DNA of 64,000 nt from Ryuthela nishihirai (taxonomy: Eukaryota > Arthropoda > Arachnida > Araneae > Heptathelidae), in contig JAWZYU010000034.1 in NCBI GenBank assembly GCA_038380435.1, positions 5,500,704 to 5,564,703 of the forward strand, read 5' to 3'. The translations under genes were made by a program, and so were the position numbers. Positions 12,540-23,111 of this stretch are shown in pieces (within the stretch, counting starts at the first letter, position 1; each line of letters starts with the position of its first letter). A model generated the notes under the pieces. That model ran no database searches. It worked only from the letters and a program-made list of their open reading frames with translations, and was not told where the DNA came from.

Positions 12540-13615
12540 AATTGTGTTTTTGTGCATATAAAACTTTGCAATCTAATGCCATCATCAATCATCCAAGCTT
12601 TGCAAACTAATGACAAACTTTGTCACTATGAGCTTGCCTGTTCCATGCTGAACTCAATTGAAGAAGACAATAAGGACCTAAAATGGGTGTTATTCCCCTG
12701 TGAAGTCACGTTTCACATGTCTGAATAAGTTAACTACCAAAATGTTTGGGTTGTTTTACATCTGAGTGGCCCTTTCTTTGCATACCGTGGGCTAAATGGC
12801 CAGGTCACATGGATTCCAAAGGCTCAGAGAAAGTTGGGGGAAGGGGACCCACTGGAACAGCTGTTGGGAGACAGATGGTAGCCTCCCGTCAAGGCCATCC
12901 AGTGTGTTCTTTAACGTGCACAGGGTATGGCCCTCCAGCACAAGGGGCCACAGCTTAACATCCTATCTGACAGAACACGGACTTTCCAAGTCCATCGGTG
13001 TCCCCTACTGACTCTGGGCAGGGTAGGGAATTTTGCAGAGATAAATCTCAACGCTGACCCAGCTGGGAATCGAACCTGGGAACTACAGATTACCAAAATG
13101 TTTGGATATGGGGGTCTAAGAAAACTGCATGAGGTACATGAATATATTTGTGATAACCCAAAGCTAAATGTTTGGTGTGGGCTTGTGCATGATAGGCCCA
13201 TTTTTATTTTTTGTGCACAGCATCAAAGGTGTTTTATGTTGACATGCTCAGGAATTATGCGATACCCCAGCTGAAAGAGTTGAAACCATTTGTCATTTTA
13301 CAGCATGATGGTGCACTCTCCACACTGGAGTACAGTTGTGCAGAACTTTATGAAAACTTACCTGGTAGATGGATGATGGGTCATGGGGGTTCAATTGCCT
13401 GGGCTCCACGCTCCTTCAATATCATGCCCTTGGACTTTATCCTTTGTAGGCATGTTAAAGATCATGCTTTTTGAACACCTGTTGATGGCATTGCAACTTT
13501 ATACTAAGATAACCAATGGCATCAAAAGTGCGATTTGGGATATGTTAGCCCGCACATGGGTGAAAGTGGACTATCAGTTGGATATGTTATGGCTCTAAGA
13601 GGAGAGCATGTTGAG
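12540..13615 (+). pseudogene. Mariner-like transposase pseudogene
   Basis: Before the SINE the frame reads '...EEDNKDLKWVLFPCEVTFH', the region where relatives have an FTDE motif; here Asp is replaced by Cys. After the SINE it continues 'KLHEVHEYICDNPKLNVWCG', 'YVDMLRNYAIPQLKELKPFV', 'LQHDGALST' (second catalytic Asp) and 'PGRWMMGHGGSIAWAPRSFN'. These blocks, in this order, are typical of arthropod Tc1/mariner transposases. The loss of the first catalytic Asp, several stops and the insertion make it inactive. Confidence 0.85.
12750..13090 (-). mobile_element. SINE-A inserted in mariner, with 15-bp target duplication
   Basis: TACCAAAATGTTTGG flanks both sides (12735-12749 and 13091-13105). 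The SINE is in reverse orientation and 5'-truncated. It retains the body, the B-box region (GGTTCGATTCCCAGCTGGG on the minus strand) and the 3' end in 'gtaaaacaac', but lacks the A box. Removing it joins the mariner reading frame. Confidence 0.95.
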
Positions 13616-13643
13616 GTGAATTGAAATGTATATAAAATTAGTT

Positions 13644-13784
13644 ACACAATTACCTGTTTGACATAGAATCCAAGAAATACTTAATGAAAAAATGAGTTTT
13701 ACCAATGAGTTTTTGCCACTCACTGGCAAAACTCATTTTTTCGGCAAAATATTTCTTGGATTCTATGTCAATAGGTAATTTTGT
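13644..13784. repeat. Hairpin (inverted-repeat) element, TTACCT family
   Basis: The arms are CACAATTACCTG then TGACATAGAATCCAAGAAAT on the left. The reverse complement on the right is CACAAAATTACCTA then TTGACATAGAATCCAAGAAA. The centre holds a further hairpin around 'actcactggcaaaactcatt'. The arm consensus is related to the elements at 48434-48659 and 49096-49260. Confidence 0.85.
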
Positions 13785-13810
13785 GGATTTACTATCGTTT
13801 GATTTTTGTA

Positions 13811-14020
13811 TGTTCTTTAATGTGCACAAGGTATGGATTTCCTGTACCTGGAGTCATAACTTAATGTTCTATCCAATGGATGGCAGCCTTTTCAAGCTCT
13901 TTGGTGTCCCCTTTTCTCACTGAGAGCATTATGCCACTTTCAAATTTGTCCAATTTGACAAGGAATGGAGGTTAGTGGATTCGAATCTGGAAACTACAGA
14001 TTATGAGTCTGGCATGCTAC
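13811..14020 (-). mobile_element. SINE-A fragment, old
   Basis: Reverse-orientation SINE body with 'tgttctttaatgtgcacaag', 'ggcagccttt', 'ggtgtcccc' and a tRNA-like end 'aaactacagattatgagtct'. It is strongly diverged from the 53.6-kb copy. Confidence 0.75.
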
Positions 14021-14548
14021 AAACTGACTTTTAAGAAATCAAGAAAGTATCCTTGATAAATTTTCTTAAAATTAGTAATAGGAATTGCCAAAAATTGTTT
14101 ACTTATCCAATAAATGTTTGACTAAAAAAATTCAAAGATATGAATCAGATTCAGTATATCGATTATTTGTTTTATGAGTCACAATTTTTTTGCAATCAGT
14201 GTGGTTAACCAGGCCAGATTTCAATGACATAGACAATGTAACAAACCCTTAAGCTTTAAAGTATCCAAAGCCAGTTAAATGTTTTTTAAATTAGACCTTA
14301 GCAACCTTCAGTTTAATTTGAATTTATGTTATTTTATCACTCATACACTGCAGGATAAAGTTCTAAAATTCAACTAATCACGTGTTTTTCTGCTGTAAAA
14401 AGTTAAATAATATCTGGGTCACAATTGCATGCATTGTGGGAAACCTGACATTTTAAGGATTAATAATGAATTATATGAAAAGTTCTCCACAAATACTTGC
14501 CTTCTGAATGACAGCTTAGAGCTAGCAAAGTTACTGATGCACAATATA

Positions 14549-15637
14549 CACTGAGATCTCAATTTTATTTTGCACACCACCCCCTCATTATATAAATGGT
14601 TCATCCCAACACATGAGCAGTATAAATCAGGGAGACCAGCTCTTCGAGCATCAAAGTGGACAAAATGAATGACTTGAGGAGCAACTTTGAAAGTGGCATA
14701 ATAGTTGGTGCTAGAGTGGCAATTCTAGCATCTCCCAAATGGCTGTCTTTCCAAGCTTTTCATGCACAACAACTGTTTACCTAGAATGGTGCAGAGGGGT
14801 CAAAGAAGACTGGAAAGAATTGTGCAAACAGATATGACACAACCAAGAAAATCACAGCAGAAATAAACATTGGTGTGCAGAAGGTCATCTCCAAAGAACA
14901 CGCCATGTATTGAACCTTGTCACAAATTGGACAGCTGCCAACCATGTCGAGTGCTGATGTTGCCAGCAAAGAACATGAAAGCACGTCTCCAGTGGATGCA
15001 GGAACATCAACACTGGATAGTTGAGGATTATAAAAGGGTAGCCTGGTAGGATGATCAAAGTTCTTTATGCAGCATGTTGATGGAACGATCAAAATTTGGC
15101 GCAAGCAACACGAGGCCATGGAGCCATTTTGTCTGGTGTCAACAGTACATGCCAGTGGTGTAATGGTGTGGGGAACGTTTTCCTGGCACACATTAGGCCC
15201 CCTGATACCCATTGAAGGACATCTGAATGCCACGATGTATGTGAACATCGCTGCTGACAAAGTTCATCCCTTCATGGCTAGTTTATCCTCTCTCAGATGG
15301 ACATGTTCAGCATAATAACCTTGCTCACAATACATGTATTGTCATCAATCTTAGGAACATGCTGACAAGTTTTCCTTGCTTCATTGGCCTGCACAGTCTC
15401 CAGATCTAAGCCCTATTGAGCATCTTTGAGATGAGGTGGGAAGAGCTGTTCACAGTGAGACTGTGTCACCATTCAATTTGTAGCAACTGTGTGACACAAT
15501 CATTTCTGCATGGTACAACATTCCTGCACAATGCATCCAGCATCTTGTAAGTTCCATGCCATAACGAATTTGGGCTGTTGCAATGGAGGTGCAACACGGT
15601 ACAAGGTAAGGGTATCTAATAAACTGGCATCTCAGTG
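14549..15637 (+). mobile_element. Tc1-like transposon, family 2, copy A
   Basis: TA (14547-14548) then CACTGAGATCTCAATTTT. The right end, reverse-complemented, is CACTGAGATGCCAGTTTATT, followed by TA (15638-15639). Internal sequence matches copy B at 32116-33535 throughout. Confidence 0.88.
14665..15560 (+). pseudogene. Tc1-like transposase pseudogene (copy A)
   Basis: Starts 'MNDLRSNFESGIIVGARVA' and then loses frame. Later blocks are 'ITAEINIGVQKVISKEHAMY', 'FMQHVDGTIKIWRKQHEAME', 'GVMVWGTFSWHTLGPLIPIE', 'NATMYVNIAADKVHPFMASL' and 'SPDLSPIEHL'. These are the ordered Tc1 catalytic-domain blocks ending at the third acidic site. Stops and frameshifts are frequent, and the second catalytic region ('DGHVQHDN' in copy B) is damaged here. 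The open frame on the opposite strand (14781-15260) is a shadow. Confidence 0.85.
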
Positions 15638-15639
15638 TA

Positions 15640-16512
15640 TATCTAAGAATTCTCTGTGATCAGAAACTTCACAATATGAACCAATCACCATTTTGGAAAT
15701 CCATGGATGGTAATATTAACACCCACCAAGAATATCAATTCAATGTAAATGAAAGGATTGAGAAAGTTTGTTTCTAATGGACCAAAATTTTGAAAATCTT
15801 CATATGCTCCTCTGAATAATCTTCTGATGATACATGCTATTAACTGATGTTAGTTGCTTTTCAAGTGCAAAAAATGACACTGGTATAATGACAGATGATG
15901 TCAGATGTCATATGAATAGGCTTTCAGGCAGAAAAGTTCATAGGTAAAGGTAGAAAATTATGAATTTCAGTAGCCAATCTATATTTCTTAATAAAAATAC
16001 ATTTTCCAAACCTGCAACCAATTTTACATTTCTGGTTACAATGAATGAACACTAACATAAAACTTATTGCTACTAGGTCTAGGCTACTAGGTTTAATGCA
16101 AGCGTTTGATTCTATAAATTTAACACATACTTTTAGGTTCTTCAATGGAAATAATATATTGATGTATTAATTTACATATAAATTTGCTGATCAACTGATT
16201 TAATTTTTTGGTGATTGAAAGAAATGATAAAGCATTACAAATATGCAACCTACACATTTCTTTTGAAAAAAAATGGTTTAATTTTATTTTTAAAACATAA
16301 AAATGTTACAAATATTGGCTTTTCAGAAAAAAAAAAATCTACATTTTAAAGAATAATCATTTATCATCTGCCTCTGGTAGCAATGTTAATTTTCTTGAAC
16401 TTGTCAGTTAGGCTCATTCAATTTTCAGATCACTAATGCACAGCAGAAAGGTTATGGATTAAACTGTACAATGGAACAATGCTTTTATCTAATTAAAGTA
16501 AGTCACACTCAC
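15640..16512 (-). other. MTA intron, part downstream of exon C
   Basis: This is the sequence 3' of the last exon I can identify. It is AT-rich with no exon, splice acceptor plus open frame, or transposon end that I trust. The minus-strand frame 15924-16145 shows no resemblance to MTA. Confidence 0.5.
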
Positions 16513-16729
16513 TTTGTTGAATCAGTAGCCACAAAGTAGACATCATCTGGGGCATCCACCCAGCTGATCATCTGTTTGCGGCCACCTACTCTTGTGATCG
16601 TGGCCATCTTTGCTCGACCATTCAAAGGACTCACAATGGCACTCCGAGAAAGTGAACTGACATGAAAGACATCAGGCGTAGCCTTGATTACTCCACCTGA
16701 TAAAATCCTTCGTTTCGGTGCAGGAACAG
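16513..16729 (-). CDS. MTA: MTA exon C: C-terminal conserved segment of a NuRD MTA protein
   Basis: MTA proteins scaffold the histone deacetylase arm of the nuclear NuRD complex. On the minus strand the exon follows a pyrimidine-rich 'tttattttttactacaag' acceptor and ends at AAA|GTGAGT. It has 217 nt and starts in phase 1, so the G ending exon B completes Ala. It encodes 'AVPAPKRRILSGGVIKATPD' through 'GGRKQMISWVDAPDDVYFVA' and ends 'TDSTK'. The last block matches the MTA1 segment around 'NWIDAPGDVFYMATEETRK' (from family knowledge). In vertebrates this precedes the KRAARRP-type RBBP4/7-binding motif. That motif would be in the next exon, which I did not find in 1-16500. The codon across the donor would read AAG TGA if unspliced. 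Family assignment is strong; exact boundaries await transcripts. Confidence 0.9.
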
Positions 16730-17009
16730 CTTGTAGTAAAAAATAAATGACAACATTCACTTACAATACATATAAGCACTTACTGAAAATATTATTATTT
16801 TTTAGCCCATAGTGCAAATATATATTACTGAAAACAGATATCAATGATTTATGACATTTTAAAGAGTTATTTCATTGCTCTGCTGGGTATTAGGAAGTTT
16901 ATATCTATTGTATTTTAATTTGAGTTATTTTCAGCAAGGTACACAGTCAAGCAATATGAAAAAAAATCACTAAAAATCTATGAAAACTCTGCTTTATATG
17001 TGAACTTAC
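16730..17009 (-). other. Short MTA intron (280 bp)
   Basis: Bounded by a GTAAGT donor after exon B and an AG acceptor before exon C. It is AT-rich and contains no recognisable repeat. Confidence 0.8.
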
Positions 17010-17141
17010 CATCCATACCATTCTGCTGTTCATAACCTCTTTTTCTCAGTATGGTTGGAGATATGCTGTTTATAGTTGGTGTCAGTTGGTGTCTGTTCTC
17101 TTCCAAATCCAAAGGATGAGGTGGAATTATCAAAGAACCAT
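17010..17141 (-). CDS. MTA: MTA exon B: SPTIL-KR-YEQ segment
   Basis: 132 nt, phase 1 at both ends, with acceptor 'cttttatag' and donor G|GTAAGT. It encodes 'GSLIIPPHPLDLEENRHQ', then 'LTPTINSISPTILRKRGYEQ' and 'QNGMD'. The SPTIL-x-KR-x-YEQ-x-NG core corresponds to the vertebrate MTA1 stretch 'SPTILGKRSYEQHNGVD', which in MTA1 sits just upstream of the region found in exon C. Order and spacing between exons B and C therefore agree with the family. No independent function is known to me for this short segment; it lies in the flexible C-terminal half. Confidence 0.92.
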
Positions 17142-17344
17142 CTATAAAAGTAATACAAAGATACCAAAGAACAATGTAAATGTGCTTGTAGAAGGATACT
17201 TATAACTTACAAATGAAAATGGCAATGTATACTTATTTGTATCAAAAATGTGAACATTTCACTATTTAACTAACACAGAGAATATATATTGAGTTAATTT
17301 ATTTGAAATGATGTTTATTAGTACTGTATGAAAACTTTGTCATA

Positions 17345-17985
17345 CCCAATGTTTTCCAAAGTGGAGGGCGTGGGGTGCTAAGGGAGTGCAGAGATTTTGC
17401 ACACTACATAAAACTATCCTTTTCAAAGTTTCAGAAAAATTTTCTGTAAACAAACTACTGCAATACAAACCAGTTGTATGTGCCTATGGATTAAGAATAT
17501 CACATTTTTAATGACAGCTTTTTTTTACAGCAGATAACCAAGTAGTTGAGTTTTGTTTTACAATTTGGCAATGGCACCAAGTCGTGAATATACTGTGAAG
17601 TTTCCAGGATAACCTTCATTCCAAAGAATTGCACATCCTCTTCAGTTTCCTTTGATAGAATTCTGCTAAACCTCAAAATATAAGTCTTATGTTCCATTTC
17701 CAATGATTTTGAGCCAATCTTGTAAGAATAGCTGAGGTAGTAGGTTTATATTTTGTGAATAGCTTCTTTCCGTTCTTAACATAGTTCGTGTTTCTCTTTT
17801 GAAATCATATCAAGCATGCTTTACTGAACATTTTAATACAAAATATAACAAAACTGTCAAATTAGTTTTTTTTTTTTGGTAGGGGTAGCAATAAAATTTT
17901 GGTTCCAGAAATTAAGGGGAGGCACAAAAATTTGCTATAAGACATTGGGAGCATGACAACAGAAAGTTTGGAAACCACTACTGAG
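17345..17985. mobile_element. hAT-like non-autonomous element, weak ends
   Basis: The right end, reverse-complemented, reads CAGTAGTGGTTTCCAAACTT, very like hAT termini of the CAGTGGTTCCCAAAC type. The left has 'aatgttttccaaagtgg', a plausible but degraded partner. No 8-bp duplication is discernible and there is no coding capacity. Confidence 0.5.
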
Positions 17986-18156
17986 ATCACCAGGGCTTGT
18001 ACATAAAATTTAAAGCGATATTGTGATGATTATTTCACATCATTTGGTTGCATTCTTTTTGGTGTTGATTCTCTATTTTCAGTAATTCAAGATCTTGGAT
18101 GAAAAGTCTCTCATATTCATATGTGCATGCTTCATGATAAATTCAATAAAAAAACT

Positions 18157-18606
18157 CTATAATACTGTATAAAAGTAAAACATAGCAAGAGTACAGCAGT
18201 GGTAAAAATGGTGTACCACGATAATTGCCTATAAGAATTTACAAAATAGATATCAAGATGGCATACAAGTTATTTTTGTATAAATTTCAATGCCCTTTGA
18301 TGTAGAATAACAATATCTATATCTCTACAGAACTGAATATCTTAAGACAGATAACAAACTTTGACATTTGAAGGTTAAGATAATCATCATGCAAGGAGAG
18401 TTGTTACTTTTGATGTTTTTTAGAGTCTAATGATTATTTCCAAGTTCACTGTCTCCCAATAGCTGTCCAGAAGGTCCCCTCCCCCCAACCTTCCCTGAGC
18501 CCTCGGAGTCCTTGTGACCTAGTCATTTAGTCCATTGTGTGCAAAAAAAGTGCTGCTCAGAGGTAAAACAATCCAACCTATATTTTACTTTTATACAGTA
18601 TTATAG
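18157..18606. mobile_element. MITE with 24-bp perfect inverted ends, carrying SINE debris
   Basis: CTATAATACTGTATAAAAGT followed by AAAA at 18157-18180 recurs exactly in reverse complement at 18583-18606. The 450-bp unit has no transposase. A SINE piece lies immediately inside the right terminus. Class unknown. Confidence 0.75.
18448..18579 (+). mobile_element. SINE-A 3' fragment
   Basis: Corresponds to the 3' third of the full copy: 'ctcccaatagctg', 'cccaaccttccctgagccct', 'gtgacctagtcatttagtcc' and 'aggtaaaacaatccaacc'. Confidence 0.85.
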
Positions 18607-18754
18607 TAATGATGGGCGTAAACTATATTGAATTCCCCCCCCTGATAAAAGGAGGGAGTGGATTTTCATGGGGTTTGACTTTAATGAGTCAAGTCAAGCT
18701 TGTGACATCTCCAATGTTGTGGACTACCTCTAACATGACTCCAAACAGATGAAG

Positions 18755-19830
18755 GAGGAATGATTATAATGTACTTAAATAGAAAGGCTATTTATTTCTG
18801 AATAACAAAACTATAAATTTTTTTGTTTCAAGTAAATATTTCTCCTGTTTGGTATTTTTTCTCAGTACCGTACTTTTCAGAAAAGTTCAGGCTATTTGCC
18901 AACTCAACTGTGCTGAGTCATATCAACAAGTCAACTTTAGAATAAAAAAAAAAACAATCAACCAAAACAGGTCATACTATATACCAAAATAAACAGAATT
19001 TAATTTTGAATATTACAAAAACAAAAAATTTAAACAAATTTAGAACCATATTAATTTTAATAAAACTATTTTATAGTGAAGAAAAAGACTGGACTATGCA
19101 ATCAAGATTTAATTTTGCTGATGAATAAAAACAGTAAAATTATATATTAATTGAAAGGAACATGATTTTTATTTCTTTTAATGATTCTTTTCAGTGTGGT
19201 ATATTTTTAAACATGAGCTGGCATCTGGTTAATTGATGTGTCCCATCAATTAACTAGGTCATGGCACCTGCTTTGTCGTTACATTGTTTGCGCTGCAAAG
19301 AAAGCCCTTTTTACTTACAGTTTCAGTTATAGTTTCGATTTGAAGAAATGGAAAGATGCATAGAATGCTGAGATAAATGATATAAACGATAAAAATAATT
19401 CTAGGTATAATGAAATAGGTTTAAGGCAGAAAGGAGTGTAAAAAGGGAAAACAACAGAGATGCATACTTCATAATTACTTACAAAATCTTTGTTTTTAAA
19501 AACAGTTTTTTGTTAATTTTCAGAAGATTTTCAAAACTTAAAGGAAAAATTTGCTCATAATAGTTCAAATCAAACTTAGCTTACTCAGGGTACTTCAGCA
19601 ATGATTATGTTAACAAACAAATTGGCAATACCACATAGCACTTCTAAGAAATGGCAATCAGATAGCTTTAACAAATTATTTATATTGCAGTTTAATAAAA
19701 TATGCTCAAATGGAAAAAGAAAACATTTCTTAAAGCTTGAATTTCATATTTTTAAAAGATATATGCAAGAAAATTTTCGAACGCAAATTTTACATAAAAA
19801 AAAAATCTAAGTTTTTTTTGTTGTACTAAA
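18755..19830 (+). repeat. Dispersed repeat R1, intronic copy
   Basis: 18755-19100 aligns with 30320-30620 ('atgattataatgtac', 'atagaaaggctattt', 'agaaaagt.caggct', 'caacaagtcaactt', 'tataccaaa'). 19440-19830 aligns with 30640-31020 ('agttcaaatcaaactt', 'atggcaatcagatagcttta', 'aaaagatatatg'). By eye the match is roughly four bases in five. Non-coding. Confidence 0.72.
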
Positions 19831-20193
19831 AATGAACAGAGACGTTTTTCAGCCTCTCATTTCAGATTCTGTTAACGTCTATATTCGTCGGGGACCCTGG
19901 AAGGGTTAAGTGACATTGCCATTTTCAGAGTGGTTAGGCTAATTGTGCTTCATAAGAATAATGTGAAAATAGATATTTTATAAGCCTTGCTAGGGTTCCT
20001 CAGAACATGTTTCTGATAATAATGTTTTCATCTTTTAATTTACACTGTTAAACTCTGATAAACTGGAGATTCAGATGTTATCAGATAACTCTTGAATAAA
20101 GGGTTTTGAAATGGCTGAAAAGTTTTGTATGAATAGAAGTTTTTGCTCTTCACATGGAATTACAAATAGAACCTCAATTATTCATGCTAATAA

Positions 20194-22036
20194 CACTGGG
20201 CAACACACAAAAAGGCTTTGAAATGAAAATGGTCAATCTTTACTAATTTTGAGGTGCTGAATTTAAGGTGCAAAAATTGAGTGCTGAATTTGAGGTGCAA
20301 ATTTTATTGTCATGAAAATGACAATAAAATTTGAGCGATTCCCATTTACCTCTGAGTCATAAGTACAACACAAGTGATCCTTGCATTTTAATCCAGCAGT
20401 AGTGATGCCTCCTAACTGTGTCAACAGTGCAGATACATTTTGTTACATTTGCATGGAAGTGACGTTTGCAAGTCAGAAAAGGGCCATCACTCCAATAGTG
20501 AAAGCGACATATGAGTTTTATTTTGGATGCAAGATTGGGGACCAGGACAAGGCTTGGGCCCCACACATATGCTGCAGTACGTGTGCAAGAAATTTTCTGA
20601 GGTGGCTGAAAGGTGATAAAGTGGCGATGCCGTTTGCTCCTATGGTTTGAAGAGAGAGCCAAGCAATCACGCAAATGACTGCTAATTCTGAATGATTCCA
20701 CCTGTTTCTGGAGGCATCACAAGGAAAAAGAAGTGGACAATAGCATACATGAATATACAATCTACTTTCTGACCAGTTCTGCACAGCAAAGGCCTTTCCA
20801 TTCCTGAACCTCCAAAATAATTTTCCATTGATTCAGATAATGAGGAGGGAGGCGAACCGACATCGGGTTCTCTGCAGCTTTGGTGTCTAATGATGATTTA
20901 TGTCTGCCACGGTGCATCATCTGCGCCATACATTCTCACTGAAGAAGAAATGAATCCTCTTGTTCATGATCTGAAGCTGTCCAAGGCCAAAGCAGAGTTA
21001 CTTGGATCAAGACTTAAACAATGGAATATTCTCAAGGAAAATATCCAAGTGACTTTGTATTGAACTCGTCATGAGCAGTTTGCACCTTATTTCAGAAAAG
21101 AAGATGACCTTGTGTTCTGCTCCAATGTAGATGGCCTGATGAATGCCCTCGGAATCAAATGACCCTCAAGAATGGCGACTATTCATAGACTGCTCAAAAT
21201 TGAATCTCAAGGTGGTGTTGCTGCATAATGGAAATCGACTTCCATCCATTCTAGTTGGACATGCGGTCTATGTGAAAGAAACCTATAACAACCTAAAACA
21301 GCTGTTGAGCTGTCTTCAATACAGCAGGTACGGATGGCATCTCTGTTGTGACTTGAAGGTAGTGGCTCTATCGATGGATCTGCAGCTGGGATATATACGA
21401 AGTACTGCTGTTTCTTATGTGAATGGGACAGCTGAGCAAAGACTTTGCACTACGTGAAGAAAAATTGGCATCAGAGGAAATTTCTGAAAGTCGGATAGAA
21501 GAATGTGGAACACCTAGCACTGGCAGAAACACACGAAATCCTGCTACTGTTCCTACACATCAAATTTTGTGTAATGAAAATCTTTGTAAAAGCCATGGAC
21601 CGGCTGCAATATATCCTTAAAGATCCACTTTCTCCATTCCCACTTAGATTTCTTCCCCGACAACTGCGGCATGGTTAGTAATGAGCACGGTGAACGTTTT
21701 CACCAGGACATTGCACATTGCAATGATGGAGAAACAATACCAGGGAAACTGGTCCACTTTAATGTTGGCTGACTACTGTTGGATGATTGCCAGAGATGAT
21801 CCTGAACATCTGTACAAGTGACAGGCAAAGCAATGTCGGAAGTAGAAGCAGAGTTTACCAATACATGTCGTATGTACATATTAATCTATTATATATGAAA
21901 CTATTGCGAATTTCTCAGAAATCATAGCCAAATTTGCATTTTTATTGTCATATTCGTGTTCAACACCTTGAAATCTTTAAGAAATGGCTACTTTTATCTC
22001 AGAAGCATGACTTTTATGAAAATTTGTTGCCCAGTG
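20194..22036 (+). mobile_element. Unclassified TIR element, copy 1 (arthropod repetitive protein family)
   Basis: The inverted ends are CACTGGGCAACA on the left and, reverse-complemented, CACTGGGCAACAAATTTTC on the right, with TAA on both flanks. The interior encodes a decayed protein also found at 33541-35873. It inserted in an MTA intron on the strand opposite to the gene. Confidence 0.75.
20381..21870 (+). pseudogene. Decayed ORF of the unclassified TIR element (copy 1)
   Basis: The first frame (20381-20650) has a paired-cysteine region ('FCYICMEVTF' ... 'HICCSTCARNFLRWL') around 'FGCKIGDQDKAWAPH', suggesting a zinc-binding N-terminus. Later pieces are 'NDPQEWRLFIDCSKLNLKVV' (about 21155), 'LHNGNRLPSILVGHAVYVKE', and near 21690 a region reading 'NEHGERFHQDIAHC'. 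Related proteins are abundant and unnamed in arthropod genomes (from memory, uncharacterised). Stops and shifts break it into at least four pieces. I cannot assign a transposase class; no DDE triad is obvious. Confidence 0.7.
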
Positions 22037-22738
22037 TAATAGGAAAAACTGTTCTGAATAACAGAAATTCACAGCTATCCTAAAAAAGGCACTTAATGTC
22101 TAGCATACATATAGAAATAAGTACTATACACATTTACAGCATAGGAGCTTTTTTTCTGATGAAACCAATCATTAGTAGATGGCATTGTCCTTTCAGTTCA
22201 GTGCATATATTAAAAAAATCTCAATTCTTTTTATTTCCATTTTTTATAAGCACAGTTAAAGCAAATTCATGGTTGATCAAGTCTTAGAAAATCAAGGTTC
22301 TATTACATATTTTTTTCAAAATACAATTTTGCTTAAGCTGATTATATTTATTAGCATCAGGCTCAAGTGGAATGACTATACAGCAATTGGAAAATCTTGA
22401 TTTAAAGTGTATGATATATTAGAAAAAAATAAATATATTAGAGAGAGAAAAAATAATATTTGAATTATCCAGGAACTTTAGATATGAAAATGTTTTTATT
22501 AATTAAAAAATGTGAAGAATAAGTATTTTGGTTTTGAAAATATATTCTTTTGAGTTAACGAACAATTCAAAAGCATTTAACTATAGACAAATCATGGATA
22601 AAAAATTTATGACATTACATTTTATGTTCATAACAAATACTTTGCAATTATTAACTCATAATAGAAACTTTAATATTTTAAATTTCTTTTATAAATTCTT
22701 CACTCATGAAAATTTTGTAAAAAAAAAATTCTACAAAC

Positions 22739-22930
22739 CATCTGCTCTTGGAGGTGGTGGAAAGGCTATCCTTTCTGGCTTTGGTATTTTGTCTTCTGGA
22801 GTAGGAAGTAACCATTCAGGATGTGGCAAATTTGGAGTGCCAAGTCTATGAGAGACATCAACTACACGCCCCCTGTCATGTGGCTGCATTTTTGGCAATT
22901 CAGGCTGACCATCTACCATTTTGTTATGAC
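22739..22930 (-). CDS. MTA: MTA exon A: proline-rich linker segment
   Basis: 192 nt (64 codons), phase 1 at both ends, in frame with exons B and C. The acceptor is 'ctactcatag' and the donor G|GTTTGT is weak. It encodes 'HNKMVDGQPELPKMQPHDRG', then 'RVVDVSHRLGTPNLPHPEWL' and 'LPTPEDKIPKPERIAFPPPP', ending 'RAD'. The internal ATG need not be a start, because the open frame continues into the acceptor. Its proline-rich character and position before SPTIL...KR fit the variable MTA linker. The linkage rests on phase, strand and proximity, as this part is poorly conserved. The preceding exon was not located between 22931 and 64000. Confidence 0.8.
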
Positions 22931-23111
22931 CTATGAGTAGTAATTAAAATCTTTAAAGATTTTTTAATAAATAACAGGAAATGACTTAGTATTAAGAAAC
23001 CAAAACAATACTTAAAATTGATTAAAAACTGAGTATAATACTAAAAATCTAAAGTATAAATACCAAACATTTAAAACTTCCACACAACTCCTATTCAGCC
23101 AGTTGTTTATA

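Larger units (their letters stand above)
12078..13640 (+). mobile_element. Mariner-like element interrupted by a SINE
   Basis: The left end resembles a mariner TIR (CAGGGTGTCCACAAAGACC after TA). The transposase body is present on both sides of a SINE (12750-13090). I could not find the matching right TIR; the right side runs into a hairpin element at 13644. Confidence 0.75.
17142..22738 (-). other. MTA intron (5.6 kb) between exons A and B
   Basis: It contains a hAT-like remnant, an inverted-repeat MITE with a SINE piece, R1 repeat and an unclassified TIR transposon, all listed separately. From 22040 to 22738 I see nothing but AT-rich DNA. Donor GTTTGT (weak) and acceptor TATAG bound it. 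Confidence 0.75.

Noticed and set aside
14781..15260. 159-codon minus-strand open frame
   Set aside because: It is the antisense of a Tc1-like transposase whose motifs read on the plus strand.
1..16500. Final MTA exon encoding the KRAARRP-type RBBP-binding motif
   Set aside because: I searched the minus strand by eye for the basic motif next to an acceptor and found no match; it is probably outside the window, though a diverged exon could have been missed.
20381..20650. Stand-alone zinc-finger gene with CxxC motifs in the MTA intron
   Set aside because: It lies within paired TIRs, recurs at 33.9 kb and is followed by decayed continuation of the same protein, so it is transposon-derived.
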